From UBA6115 sp964629345 (GTDB lineage: Bacteria; Bacillota; Clostridia; Christensenellales; Aristaeellaceae): a stretch of DNA of 40,412 nt. The number at the start of each line of letters is the position of its first letter. Position 1 is the first letter of the stretch. Positions 23,317 through 31,298 of the stretch are shown here, piece by piece. The position numbers and the translations under genes are program-made. The DNA is taken from assembly GCA_964629345.1 (NCBI GenBank), contig CAZVSG010000005.1, forward strand, positions 1 through 40,412. Reading direction: 5' to 3'. Under the pieces are notes generated by a model. That model saw only the letters and a program-made list of their open reading frames with translations, did not search any database and was not told the origin of the DNA.

Positions 23317-24042
23317 ATGGCCAAAAAAAACAGTCAGTCGACATCCCCCGGGAAGGGGCTGTTTTCTGCCTTTCTGGCAACGGGCGGCGCTGCCCTGCTG
23401 TATTCGGCGGTCTTTCCCCTCCACCGCTGGGGACATTTCCTGATCGCAGGGCTCCTGGCCCTGCTGATCGGCCGGGTCGCCTATGTGATGTTTTCGGGGC
23501 TGGACACCTCCAAAAAGGCGCCCGCGATGAACGAGCTGCCTGTAACGGGGGATGAGGCGGTCGACCGGCTGGTATCGCGCGGCAAGGAGATGCTCAGCCA
23601 GATCCGCAAAGAAGACGAGCTGATCCCCGACCCTGAGCTGTCCGCCCGGATCGTGGAGTTGGAAGGGATCACCACCCGCATCTTCCAGGCTGTCATCGAA
23701 CAGCCCGGGAAAGCCCCGCAGATCAGGCGGTTCATGGACTATTACCTGCCCACGACGCTGAAGATGCTCACAGGGTACCGGAAGCTCAGCGAGCGCGGGG
23801 TCAGCGGCGGAAAAGCGCAGGAGACACGGGAGCGGATCGAATCGGCGATGCAGGTCGTCGTCGGCGCTTTCAGGAAACAGCTGGAAACGCTTTATCAGAA
23901 TGACATGCTGGACATCACCACGGATATCGACGTGCTGGAGACCATGCTCAAGCAGGACAGCCTTCTGGGCAGCAGTTTTCAGCCGATGAATGCCAGCCAG
24001 GCCAGCGCGCAGGCTGTACAAACGAAGGAGGAACGTCAATGA
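23317..24042 (+). CDS. XpaC-like (5-bromo-4-chloroindolyl phosphate hydrolysis) membrane protein
   Basis: A 241-residue XpaC-family protein. Two membrane helices lie near residues 15-33 and 38-58 (LFSAFLATGGAALLYSAVF, LIAGLLALLIGRVAYVMF), followed by a soluble alpha-helical part with QIRRFMDYYLPTTLKMLTGY, the core family motif, and DIDVLETMLKQD near the end. Despite the family name, the true function is unknown. It is commonly paired with TelA, as here, where the genes overlap by four bases (ATGA). The ATG at 23317 has GGAGGGA upstream; an earlier in-frame ATG at 23272 lacks a site. It is probably part of an envelope stress module with the following genes. Confidence 0.88.
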   Translation: MAKKNSQSTSPGKGLFSAFLATGGAALLYSAVFPLHRWGHFLIAGLLALLIGRVAYVMFSGLDTSKKAPAMNELPVTGDEAVDRLVSRGKEMLSQIRKEDELIPDPELSARIVELEGITTRIFQAVIEQPGKAPQIRRFMDYYLPTTLKMLTGYRKLSERGVSGGKAQETRERIESAMQVVVGAFRKQLETLYQNDMLDITTDIDVLETMLKQDSLLGSSFQPMNASQASAQAVQTKEERQ

Positions 24043-25307
24043 GCGAGCCGAAAACCGGGAAAACTGCGGAAGACCGCATCCAGGAAACGCAGAAATCAGC
24101 CCAGGCCGCTGCCCAGGCGGTCCGCTCTGTGGAAGAGGCGGCGGGGAAGCCCCTGCCTCAGCTGACCCTTGCCAGCGATACGGCGGACCGGCAGAAAGTG
24201 GAGGCGGTGATCGGCCAGCTTGAGCAGGTGCAGAAGGAAGCGCCGACCGCTCAGGACGTGCAGACCAAGATCGCCAGCGACCTGGACAGCGCTCTGACGG
24301 AGAGCGAACGCAAGGCGGTGGACGAATTCGCCGGGAAGATCGACATCGCCAACCCCCAGCACGTGATGCTCTACGGCGCGGACGCGCAGAAGAAGGTGTC
24401 CAATTTTGCCGACACCATCCTGGCGGAGGTCAAGAACATCGACGCGGGCGACGTGGGGGACAACCTTTCCAGACTGGTGGGGGAACTGAAGACCTTTGAA
24501 GTCTCCGCCGAGAAGCCCAAGGGGCTGCGCGCCCTGTTCACCAGCGCCCGCAAGCACATGGCCCAGGTCCAGGCCCGTTTTGACGACGTGGCAGGGAACG
24601 TGTCCAGCATCGCGGGCACGCTGGAAGGGCATCAGGTCCAGCTGCTCAAGGACGTCTCCATGTTCAACCATCTTTATGACATGAACCTGGAGTATTTCCG
24701 CGAGCTGACCATGTACATCATCGCGGGGGAGAAGCGGCTCAAGCAGGTGCGCGAGACGGACATCGTCCGGATGAAGGAGAAGGCGCAGAAGTCCGGGGAT
24801 ACCATGGACGCCCAGCACGCGAGCGACCTGGAGCAGGCGGCGGACCGCTTTGAGAAAAAGCTTCATGACCTCAAGCTGACCCGCCAGATCAGCCTGCAGA
24901 TGGCGCCTCAGATCAGGCTGCTGCAGAACAACAACTCCCTTCTGATCGAGCGCATCCAGTCGACCCTGGTCAACACCCTGCCACTGTGGAAGAATCAGAT
25001 GGTGCTGGCGCTGGGGATGCAGCATTCCCGCCAGGCCATGCAGGCGCAGCGGGCCGTGACCGACATGACCAATGAACTGCTCAAGAAGAACGCCGAAGCG
25101 CTCAAGCAGGGCACCATTGAGACCGCGCAGGAAGCGGAGCGCGGCATCATCGACATCCAGACCCTGGTGGAGACCAACAAGTCCCTGATCGACACCATGA
25201 ACGAGGTCGTGCGCATCCAGACGGAAGGCCGCCAGAAACGCGCCGAGGCAGAAAAGGTCCTGGCCCGCATGGAAGATGAACTGAAACAGCGCCTGATCAA
25301 CGGTTAA
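24039..25307 (+). CDS. Toxic anion resistance protein, TelA family
   Basis: A 422-residue TelA-family protein. The first 50 residues are charged and variable; the rest is predicted helical and coiled-coil with family blocks MLYGADAQKKVSNFADTILA, HQVQLLKDVSMFNHLYDMN, YIIAGEKRLKQ and LPLWKNQMVLALGM. There is no signal peptide or membrane helix, so it is cytoplasmic and likely works with membrane-bound XpaC. The family is linked to tellurite and other toxic anions and to envelope stress; the biochemical role is unknown. The ATG has GGAGGAACG upstream. Confidence 0.94.
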   Translation: MSEPKTGKTAEDRIQETQKSAQAAAQAVRSVEEAAGKPLPQLTLASDTADRQKVEAVIGQLEQVQKEAPTAQDVQTKIASDLDSALTESERKAVDEFAGKIDIANPQHVMLYGADAQKKVSNFADTILAEVKNIDAGDVGDNLSRLVGELKTFEVSAEKPKGLRALFTSARKHMAQVQARFDDVAGNVSSIAGTLEGHQVQLLKDVSMFNHLYDMNLEYFRELTMYIIAGEKRLKQVRETDIVRMKEKAQKSGDTMDAQHASDLEQAADRFEKKLHDLKLTRQISLQMAPQIRLLQNNNSLLIERIQSTLVNTLPLWKNQMVLALGMQHSRQAMQAQRAVTDMTNELLKKNAEALKQGTIETAQEAERGIIDIQTLVETNKSLIDTMNEVVRIQTEGRQKRAEAEKVLARMEDELKQRLING

Positions 25308-25322
25308 GTCCCGGAGGATGAG

Positions 25323-25877
25323 ATGAACTTCACGGCTCGTGCAGTCCTGGCTTTTTTTCTCATGCTTGTTCTCCTGTCTGCCGCGGTGGCGATCGGCGCT
25401 TACCGCGGGTTTTCGGGGGAGAAGGCGCAGGTGGAGCTTGCCCTGGATTCCCTGGCCGGGGTGCTTGAAACCAGGATCGAGATGGGCCATAACCTGCTCA
25501 CCGTCGCAAAGCGCCATCTGAGCGCATCCGATCCCATGATCCAGGCGGTCGTCAATGACCTGGCCGAGCTGTCGGGCCAGGCGCCGCTGCTTGACAAGGC
25601 AAGGGTGAACGAGCGTTTCACGCTTGATGCCGACGCGCTGCTCAAGGCGCTGGAGGCTTCCCCCGGCGTGCAGGCGGACGGGAGGGACCTTGGCTACGTG
25701 AACGGGTTGCTGCCCAGGGGGCTGGAGCAGAGCGCGAAATGGGCGGACTCCGCCCAATACAACAAGGCGGCCCTTGAGTTCAACAACCGCCTGAAAGGCC
25801 AGCTGAACGGGCGTCTGGCGATGCTGCTGGGCGTCAGGGAGGCTGAACTGTTTGTTGTGGGGGACAGCGGCTTATGA
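25323..25877 (+). CDS. LemA-like protein
   Basis: A 184-residue protein with one N-terminal helix (residues 6-28, LAFFLMLVLLSAAVAIGAY), then a helical bundle. The regions TRIEMGHNLLTVAKR and SAQYNKAALEFNNRL match the LemA pattern (L..R..LL, and YN..V..FN near the end), and it ends soon after, as LemA does. It is divergent, so I call it LemA-like. It lies between TelA and a TPM protein; LemA and TPM genes are often neighbours. It is probably anchored in the membrane with the bundle outside. GGAGGATGAG precedes the ATG. Confidence 0.7.
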   Translation: MNFTARAVLAFFLMLVLLSAAVAIGAYRGFSGEKAQVELALDSLAGVLETRIEMGHNLLTVAKRHLSASDPMIQAVVNDLAELSGQAPLLDKARVNERFTLDADALLKALEASPGVQADGRDLGYVNGLLPRGLEQSAKWADSAQYNKAALEFNNRLKGQLNGRLAMLLGVREAELFVVGDSGL

Positions 25878-26677
25878 AAAAGAGGTTCATCCCCTTCCTG
25901 CTTGTCCTGATGGTTTTCTGCTCATTCTGGACGGTTTCCCATGCGCAGGCCGCGGCGGTGGACGATCAGGCAGCAGTGATCGACGTCAACCTGGCCGGTG
26001 AGATCACGGAGCTGTCAAAGCTCACCGAAGAGAACCTGGGCATCGGCCTGCGGGTCCTGACCAAGCACTTCCTGGGCGGCGCCGACGTGGGGGCCTATGC
26101 GGAGAAAACGCTTTCCGGGATGCCCGGAAATGAGGACCTGGTGCTGCTGGCGGTCATCATCGGCGAGGAAAGCTATCATGCTGCGCTTGGCAGCCGTGCG
26201 CAGGAACTGCTTGGCCGGGAGAAGGTCGAAAACCTGCTGACTGCCCATTTCCGTCAGCCATTCATCCGCGACCGCGCCTATGACCGCGCGCTGGCCTCCT
26301 TTTTCCTGGCGCTGAGCGAACAGATCCAGAGCGCGGCGGGAAAGAAACTGCCGGCCAATAAGCTGCTGCTTGACTATGCGGAAAGAACGGCCGTCAGGCC
26401 TGCCGTCACCGGCGCTCCCGCTTCTCCGGTGTCCTGGTTGGAAGGGATCCTTTCAGACGCTGAGAACAGCGTCCGGAACGCGGACCGCTACGTGCAGGAG
26501 ACCCGTCAGGCGGAGGAAGGTTCCGGGAAGGGGATGAGCTGGTTCCAGATCGCGCTGATCGGCTTTATCCTGTATAAGGTCTTCGGCAGGAAAAAGGACG
26601 GAAGGAAAGGGTGCGGTCCTCTCGGCTGGATCTTCGGCACCTGGGGCGTCAGCAAGATCTTCGGCTGGCGGAAATAA
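25874..26677 (+). CDS. TPM domain protein
   Basis: A 267-residue TPM (DUF477) protein. It has a signal peptide of about 27 residues (cleavage near SHAQA), a TPM domain near residues 30-150 (AAVIDVNLAGEITELSKLTEE, DLVLLAVIIGEESYHAALGS), and a membrane helix near residues 221-238 (WFQIALIGFILYKVF) followed by a basic, Gly-rich tail with a single Cys. TPM proteins sit at the membrane in photosystem, proteolysis and phosphatase contexts; the role in bacteria like this is unknown. It overlaps the LemA-like stop by four bases, so the two are translated together. Confidence 0.82.
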   Translation: MKKRFIPFLLVLMVFCSFWTVSHAQAAAVDDQAAVIDVNLAGEITELSKLTEENLGIGLRVLTKHFLGGADVGAYAEKTLSGMPGNEDLVLLAVIIGEESYHAALGSRAQELLGREKVENLLTAHFRQPFIRDRAYDRALASFFLALSEQIQSAAGKKLPANKLLLDYAERTAVRPAVTGAPASPVSWLEGILSDAENSVRNADRYVQETRQAEEGSGKGMSWFQIALIGFILYKVFGRKKDGRKGCGPLGWIFGTWGVSKIFGWRK

Positions 26678-27955
26678 GTGCGCCTGGTCATCATCAGCCT
26701 GGACGCGGCGTTTGCCGCGGATGCGGACTACCTTCTCTCGCTGCCCAACCTGGGCGGTCTCGCGCGGGAAGGTGTGTTCTGCGGCCGGGTCAGGACGGTC
26801 TATCCCACGCTGACCTATCCCATCCACACCAGCCTGATGACAGGCTGTTATCCTGACAGGCACGGCATCGGGCACAACGAGCCCTTCGATCCGCGTCTCC
26901 CGCCGGGACGGCGGCCCTGGTATTGGGATGAGAAGACAATCCTGGTGGATACCCTGTTCTCGCAGGCGTCCCGCGCCGGGCGGGAAACCGCGGCGATCCT
27001 GTGGCCGGTCACCGGGCACAGCAAGCATATCAAATGGAACTTCCCCGAGGTGCTCGCGCTCCCGGGTGAGAACCAGGCGCTGAAGGTGCTCAGTTACGGC
27101 AGCACCGGGTGGCTGCTGAAGAATGAGCTGCTGTACGGAAGAAAACGGAAAAGCACCGGACAGCCGGACCTGGATGATTATGCGGTCCTGATCGCGGAAA
27201 CGCTGATCAGGCGGCAGTACGCGCCGGGTGAAGGGCTGGGAGCCGCCCGGGATGTCAAACCCTCCATGCGCATCCGGTCCCGGCATATGCCCGATCTGCT
27301 GGCGCTCCACCTGGTGGACCTGGACGCGATGCGGCACCGGTACGGCGTGTTCAGCCAGGAGGCCAAGGACGCGCTCACGCGCCTGGATGCGCGCGTCGGG
27401 CGCGTCAAAGCTGCGCTGGAGGCGCGGGAAGCGTTGAAAGACACCATCCTGGCCGTGGTCAGCGACCATGGCCAGGCGGACGTCAGCGGGACCCTTCCGC
27501 TGGACGCCTGGCTTCGGGCCAACGGCATTCCGGCCAGGGCGCAGTCCCTGGGGCTTGGCGCCTATCTCCGCATGGACAGGGGCGATTACCGCGTTGTACT
27601 CAAAGCGCTGACGGACAATAGGGAGCAGCTGCGCCTGAGGCATGTCTATACCCGGGAGGAGCTGCGCTTCATGCACGCGCCGGAGGATGTCCTGCTGGCG
27701 GTCGAGCCGGCGGAGGGGATCGCCGTAGTGGAGGATGAAACAGAAGCAAAGGCCGGTGCGACACACGGCTTCGGGCTGCGTCATCCCGGCGCGCAATGCC
27801 TGATGTGGCTGTCCGGCAAAATGTTCAAAAAGGGGGAGCGCCTTGACGCCTGCGAGCTGGTGGACATCGCGCCGACGCTGGCCCGCGCTTCGGGGCTGAC
27901 CCTGCCCATGGCTCAGGGGAGGGTGCTGACAGAAGCGTTTGACCAGACGATATAG
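26678..27955 (+). CDS. Alkaline phosphatase superfamily (nucleotide pyrophosphatase/phosphodiesterase-like) protein
   Basis: A 425-residue member of the alkaline phosphatase superfamily. Metal and nucleophile signs are the IISLDAAF start (Asp), VYPTLTYPIHTSLMTG (nucleophile Thr in the TYP context), PDRHGIGHN, LHLVDLDAMRHRYG, VSDHGQ and GATHGFG. It has no signal peptide, so it is cytoplasmic. Substrates in this group include nucleotide sugars, phosphodiesters and phosphonates; which applies here is unknown. The start is GTG, directly after the TPM stop; the site GGCGGAAA precedes it. It is co-transcribed with the XpaC-TelA genes. Confidence 0.85.
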   Translation: MRLVIISLDAAFAADADYLLSLPNLGGLAREGVFCGRVRTVYPTLTYPIHTSLMTGCYPDRHGIGHNEPFDPRLPPGRRPWYWDEKTILVDTLFSQASRAGRETAAILWPVTGHSKHIKWNFPEVLALPGENQALKVLSYGSTGWLLKNELLYGRKRKSTGQPDLDDYAVLIAETLIRRQYAPGEGLGAARDVKPSMRIRSRHMPDLLALHLVDLDAMRHRYGVFSQEAKDALTRLDARVGRVKAALEAREALKDTILAVVSDHGQADVSGTLPLDAWLRANGIPARAQSLGLGAYLRMDRGDYRVVLKALTDNREQLRLRHVYTREELRFMHAPEDVLLAVEPAEGIAVVEDETEAKAGATHGFGLRHPGAQCLMWLSGKMFKKGERLDACELVDIAPTLARASGLTLPMAQGRVLTEAFDQTI

Positions 27956-27978
27956 GAAACAGGGAAGGGGGAGACGGC

Positions 27979-28869
27979 ATGGCGGAGCAGGCGCTGGTGA
28001 CCTTTTTTTACCAGTCCGCGTTCACGGTCCTGATGAAGAAGACGCTTTTGATCTTCAGCTACCGCCAGACCGGCCTCTCCCAGCTGGCGGAAAACCAGCG
28101 CCTGAGCGAGAAGGATTTCCTGGGCTTCAACAACATCCTCGTTTTCGTCCCCAATGCCTCCGCGGAGCATCATGACCCGGCCATTTACGAATGGAAGCCT
28201 TCTTTTCCCATCACCTATATCCTGCCCCAGGATGCGGCCAAAACGGCGCCGCATGCCGCCAATATCCGCGTCTGCAGGGAAGGCGACCACTTCAGCGTCG
28301 GCCATTGCGATATCACTGTCTTTGGCTCCACGGACGCGGGGCTGTCCTATCTTGCCTCGGCCGAAGGGGTCACGGTATACCACGCGGGCGATCTGAACCT
28401 CTGGCACTGGCGGGAAGAAAATACGCTGAAAGAAATTTCCCGGGTTGAAGCACTGTTCTATGAAAAGGTCTCCAGGCTGCCCAGGGACAGGATCGACGTC
28501 GCCTTGTTTCCGCTGGACCCGCATCAGGGCGGGCTTTATGACGCGGGCGCGAACCATTTTATCATGGCCGTCCGGCCCAGGACCTTCTTCCCCATGCATT
28601 TCGGCGCGCGTGCTGAGATCGCCAATGAATACGCGCGAAGGGGCATTTCACGCCGCACGGTGGTCCATGCCCTCACCCAGGTGCGTGAGAGCGTTCTGGT
28701 CGATTTCTCCGGCCCTGTTCCGCTGATCCGCCCCACCCAGCCATCCAAAACGCAGCGCCTGGGGGGGAAAGGCAGCATGGTGGACCTGTCCGCCTACATC
28801 CAGGAAGACCCCTTCGCCCACACCGACCTGCCGGTGAATCTCAGGGAGGACAAGGGCGCAAATCTCTGA
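27979..28869 (+). CDS. Beta-lactamase-fold hydrolase-like protein with degenerate metal motif
   Basis: A 296-residue protein that keeps much of the metallo-beta-lactamase outline: VTVYHAGDLNLWHW, RIDVALFPLDPHQGG and TFFPMHFG. The usual first motif HxHxDH, often followed by HDP, is replaced by NASAEHHDP, so three of the metal ligands are missing. The remaining His and Asp residues could bind one metal at most. It is either a non-catalytic relative or an enzyme with altered chemistry. AAGGGGGAG precedes the ATG. It is the last gene of the operon and is followed by a terminator. Confidence is good for the fold and low for the activity. Confidence 0.75.
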   Translation: MAEQALVTFFYQSAFTVLMKKTLLIFSYRQTGLSQLAENQRLSEKDFLGFNNILVFVPNASAEHHDPAIYEWKPSFPITYILPQDAAKTAPHAANIRVCREGDHFSVGHCDITVFGSTDAGLSYLASAEGVTVYHAGDLNLWHWREENTLKEISRVEALFYEKVSRLPRDRIDVALFPLDPHQGGLYDAGANHFIMAVRPRTFFPMHFGARAEIANEYARRGISRRTVVHALTQVRESVLVDFSGPVPLIRPTQPSKTQRLGGKGSMVDLSAYIQEDPFAHTDLPVNLREDKGANL

Positions 28870-28894
28870 TACATAAGGTCCCGGCTGCCCTGGA

Positions 28895-28928
28895 CCCGCC
28901 CCTGTTTCCTGTACAGACGGCGGGTTTT
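28895..28928 (+). terminator. Terminator after the XpaC-TelA operon
   Basis: CCCGCC (28895-28900) pairs with GGCGGG (28919-28924), with an inner CTGT/ACAG pair, followed by TTTT at 28925-28928. Confidence 0.6.
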
Positions 28929-28938
28929 ATGGTATGAT
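28910..28938 (+). promoter_or_regulatory. Promoter of pcrA-ligA
   Basis: TGTACA (28910-28915), a 17-base spacer and TATGAT (28933-28938) with TGG before it. The -35 lies inside the preceding terminator hairpin. Confidence 0.55.
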
Positions 28939-29040
28939 GAGCCTGATGTCAAATCTGTAAGCATGAGGCCGCCAACCTGAACAGCAGAGGGCTCCGGTAG
29001 TCCTTGTGAAGGATAAAAGCGCAGCCGCCGTGGGGGAAGC

Positions 29041-31296
29041 ATGAACCTGAACGACCTGAATGACAGACAAGCGGAAGCGGTCCTGCACCAGCAGGGACCG
29101 CTGCTGATCGTCGCGGGTGCCGGAAGCGGCAAGACCCGCGCATTGACCTATCGCATCGCCTACCTGATGCAGCAGGGCGTCAAGCCCTGGAACATCCTGG
29201 CGCTCACCTTTACCAACAAGGCCGCCAGGGAAATGCTTCGCCGCGTGGACAGTCTGACCGGCGGCCGCGCGGACGACCTTTGGATCGGCACCTTCCATTC
29301 TGTCTGCGTCCGCATCCTGCGCCGCGACATTGAGAAGCTGGGCTACCAGCGGTCTTTCGTCATCTATGACGACGACGATCAGCAGCGGGTCATCCGGGAC
29401 CTGTTCAAACAGCACGACATCGACGAGAAACAGCTCAGCCTCAGGGAAATGAAACGCATCATCGGCGACGCCAAGACAAGGCTGATGGACGCGGATGACT
29501 GGTTCTCTCAATCCCGGAAGGACCATCATGCGCAGGTCATCCATGACCTGTTCACCGGATATGAGGAGAAACTGAGGAAAGCCAACGCGCTGGATTTTGA
29601 TGACCTGCTCAACAAGGCGCTGCAGCTTTTGATGGACCACCCGCCGGTGCTGGAGCATTACCAACAGCGCTTCCAGCACGTGCTGGTGGATGAATATCAG
29701 GATACGAACCTTGCCCAGTACACACTGGTCAAGCTCTTGAGCGGGCAGAGCCGCAACCTGTGCGTCGTGGGGGACGACGACCAGTCCATTTACGGCTGGC
29801 GCGGCGCTGACATCCGGAACATCCTCGAGTTCAACAAGGATTTTCCGGAGGCAAAGGTCATCAAACTGGAGCAGAATTACCGTTCGACCCAGACGATCCT
29901 CGATGCCGCCAACGCCATCATCAAAAACAATGACCAGCGCATGGAGAAGGCGCTGTGGACCGAAAGCGGGAAGGGCGAGAAGATCCGCTTCTGCGCGGCC
30001 GGGGACGAGCGGGAGGAGGCTGCCTGGATCTGCGAACATGTCCGCCGCCTGCGCGCCAGGAAGGTGCCCATGTCTGAGATCGCGGTCCTCTACCGCATGC
30101 ATGCGCAGAGCCGCGTCCTGGAGGAAATGTTCATGCGCGCCGGCATCCCTTACCGCGTTTATGGGGGCACGCGCTTCTATGACCGCAAGGAGATCAGGGA
30201 CGCGCTGGCCTACCTGAGGGTATTGGTCAACCCGGATGACGACGTGGCGCTCAGGCGCATCATCAACGTGCCCAAACGCTCCATCGGCGACGCGACAGTT
30301 GAGATGCTGGAGGAACAGGCCAGGGAGAACGCCTCGACCCTGTACGCGGCTCTTCGCAGTCTGCCGGACAGGCTGGGCTCCCGCCCGCGCAAGTGCGTGG
30401 AGGGATTTGTCGAGATGATGGACATGCTCAGCCGCAGGCTGGGCGAACTGCCCCTGGGCGAGTTCGTGAAGATGCTGCTGGATGAAACGGGCCTCATCAG
30501 GGAGTATGCCGAAAGCAATGATGAGGAAATGCTGTCCAAGCGCGACAACCTGCTGGAGTTCTTGGGCGCTGTGAACGAATATGAGCAGAAGAGCGGGGAC
30601 GTGACCCTCCAGTCCTACCTTGAGAACGTTGCCCTGGTCACCGACCTTGACATGCAGGAGGACGCGCCGCAGTACGTCACGCTCATGACGCTGCACTCCG
30701 CCAAGGGGATGGAATACCGGGCAGTGTTCATCGCCGGCATGGAGGACGGGCTGCTGCCCAGCGCGCGGTCCAAACTGGAAGAGGACCGGCTTGAGGAGGA
30801 ACGCAGGCTGTGCTACGTCGGCGTCACCCGCGCAAAGGAGTTCCTCTACCTCACCAGGACCCGCCACCGCGCGATCTTCAACCAGGCCTCCTATAACCAG
30901 CCCAGCCCCTTCCTGTCGGAGATCCCCAAGGAGCTCATCAGCGACGAATGGGGCAAGACGATGCAGGAGCATTTCGGCGAATACAAGCCGCCCCGGGAAC
31001 GGACCCGCCCGGCGCAGCGCCTTCCCAAGACCAGTTTCGGCATCCCCGGAATGGGTCAGGACATCCTTGACATCCCCGGGGTCAGCAAGGGATTCGTCCG
31101 CTCCGCGGCATCTGCCGTCGAGCAGCCGGCGCAGATCTTTCGGGAAGGGGACCGTGTGCTGCACAAGAAGTTCGGCTCCGGCCAGGTCGTCGGCGCATCA
31201 GGTTCAGGCGCCGAGGCGCGGGTGACGGTCCACTTTACCGCTTACGGCGACAAGGAGTTTTCCGTCGCCATCGCGCCGATCGTCAAGGTCGAGTAG
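29041..31296 (+). CDS. pcrA: ATP-dependent DNA helicase PcrA (UvrD/Rep family)
   Basis: A 751-residue SF1A helicase that unwinds DNA in repair and plasmid replication and removes proteins from DNA. Walker A is VAGAGSGKT (24-32), Walker B is VDEYQDTN, and other motifs are VVGDDDQSIYGWRGAD, LEQNYRSTQ, LMTLHSAKGMEYRAVF and YVGVTRAKE. The C-terminal tail has the PcrA-type GDRVLHKKFGSGQVVGA segment that binds RNA polymerase in homologues. The length is normal. The ATG at 29041 has a GGGGGAAG site. ligA starts 2 bases after it, the usual pairing in Firmicutes. Confidence 0.97.
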   Translation: MNLNDLNDRQAEAVLHQQGPLLIVAGAGSGKTRALTYRIAYLMQQGVKPWNILALTFTNKAAREMLRRVDSLTGGRADDLWIGTFHSVCVRILRRDIEKLGYQRSFVIYDDDDQQRVIRDLFKQHDIDEKQLSLREMKRIIGDAKTRLMDADDWFSQSRKDHHAQVIHDLFTGYEEKLRKANALDFDDLLNKALQLLMDHPPVLEHYQQRFQHVLVDEYQDTNLAQYTLVKLLSGQSRNLCVVGDDDQSIYGWRGADIRNILEFNKDFPEAKVIKLEQNYRSTQTILDAANAIIKNNDQRMEKALWTESGKGEKIRFCAAGDEREEAAWICEHVRRLRARKVPMSEIAVLYRMHAQSRVLEEMFMRAGIPYRVYGGTRFYDRKEIRDALAYLRVLVNPDDDVALRRIINVPKRSIGDATVEMLEEQARENASTLYAALRSLPDRLGSRPRKCVEGFVEMMDMLSRRLGELPLGEFVKMLLDETGLIREYAESNDEEMLSKRDNLLEFLGAVNEYEQKSGDVTLQSYLENVALVTDLDMQEDAPQYVTLMTLHSAKGMEYRAVFIAGMEDGLLPSARSKLEEDRLEEERRLCYVGVTRAKEFLYLTRTRHRAIFNQASYNQPSPFLSEIPKELISDEWGKTMQEHFGEYKPPRERTRPAQRLPKTSFGIPGMGQDILDIPGVSKGFVRSAASAVEQPAQIFREGDRVLHKKFGSGQVVGASGSGAEARVTVHFTAYGDKEFSVAIAPIVKVE

Positions 31297-31298
31297 CC

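Noticed and set aside
24096..25757. Long open minus-strand frame (553 codons) opposite TelA and the LemA-like gene
   Set aside because: Leu/His/Gln/Arg-rich shadow of TelA; no motif and no ribosome binding site.
28927..31164. Long open minus-strand frame (745 codons) opposite pcrA
   Set aside because: pcrA has all helicase motifs on the plus strand; the opposite frame shows no domain and no start signals.
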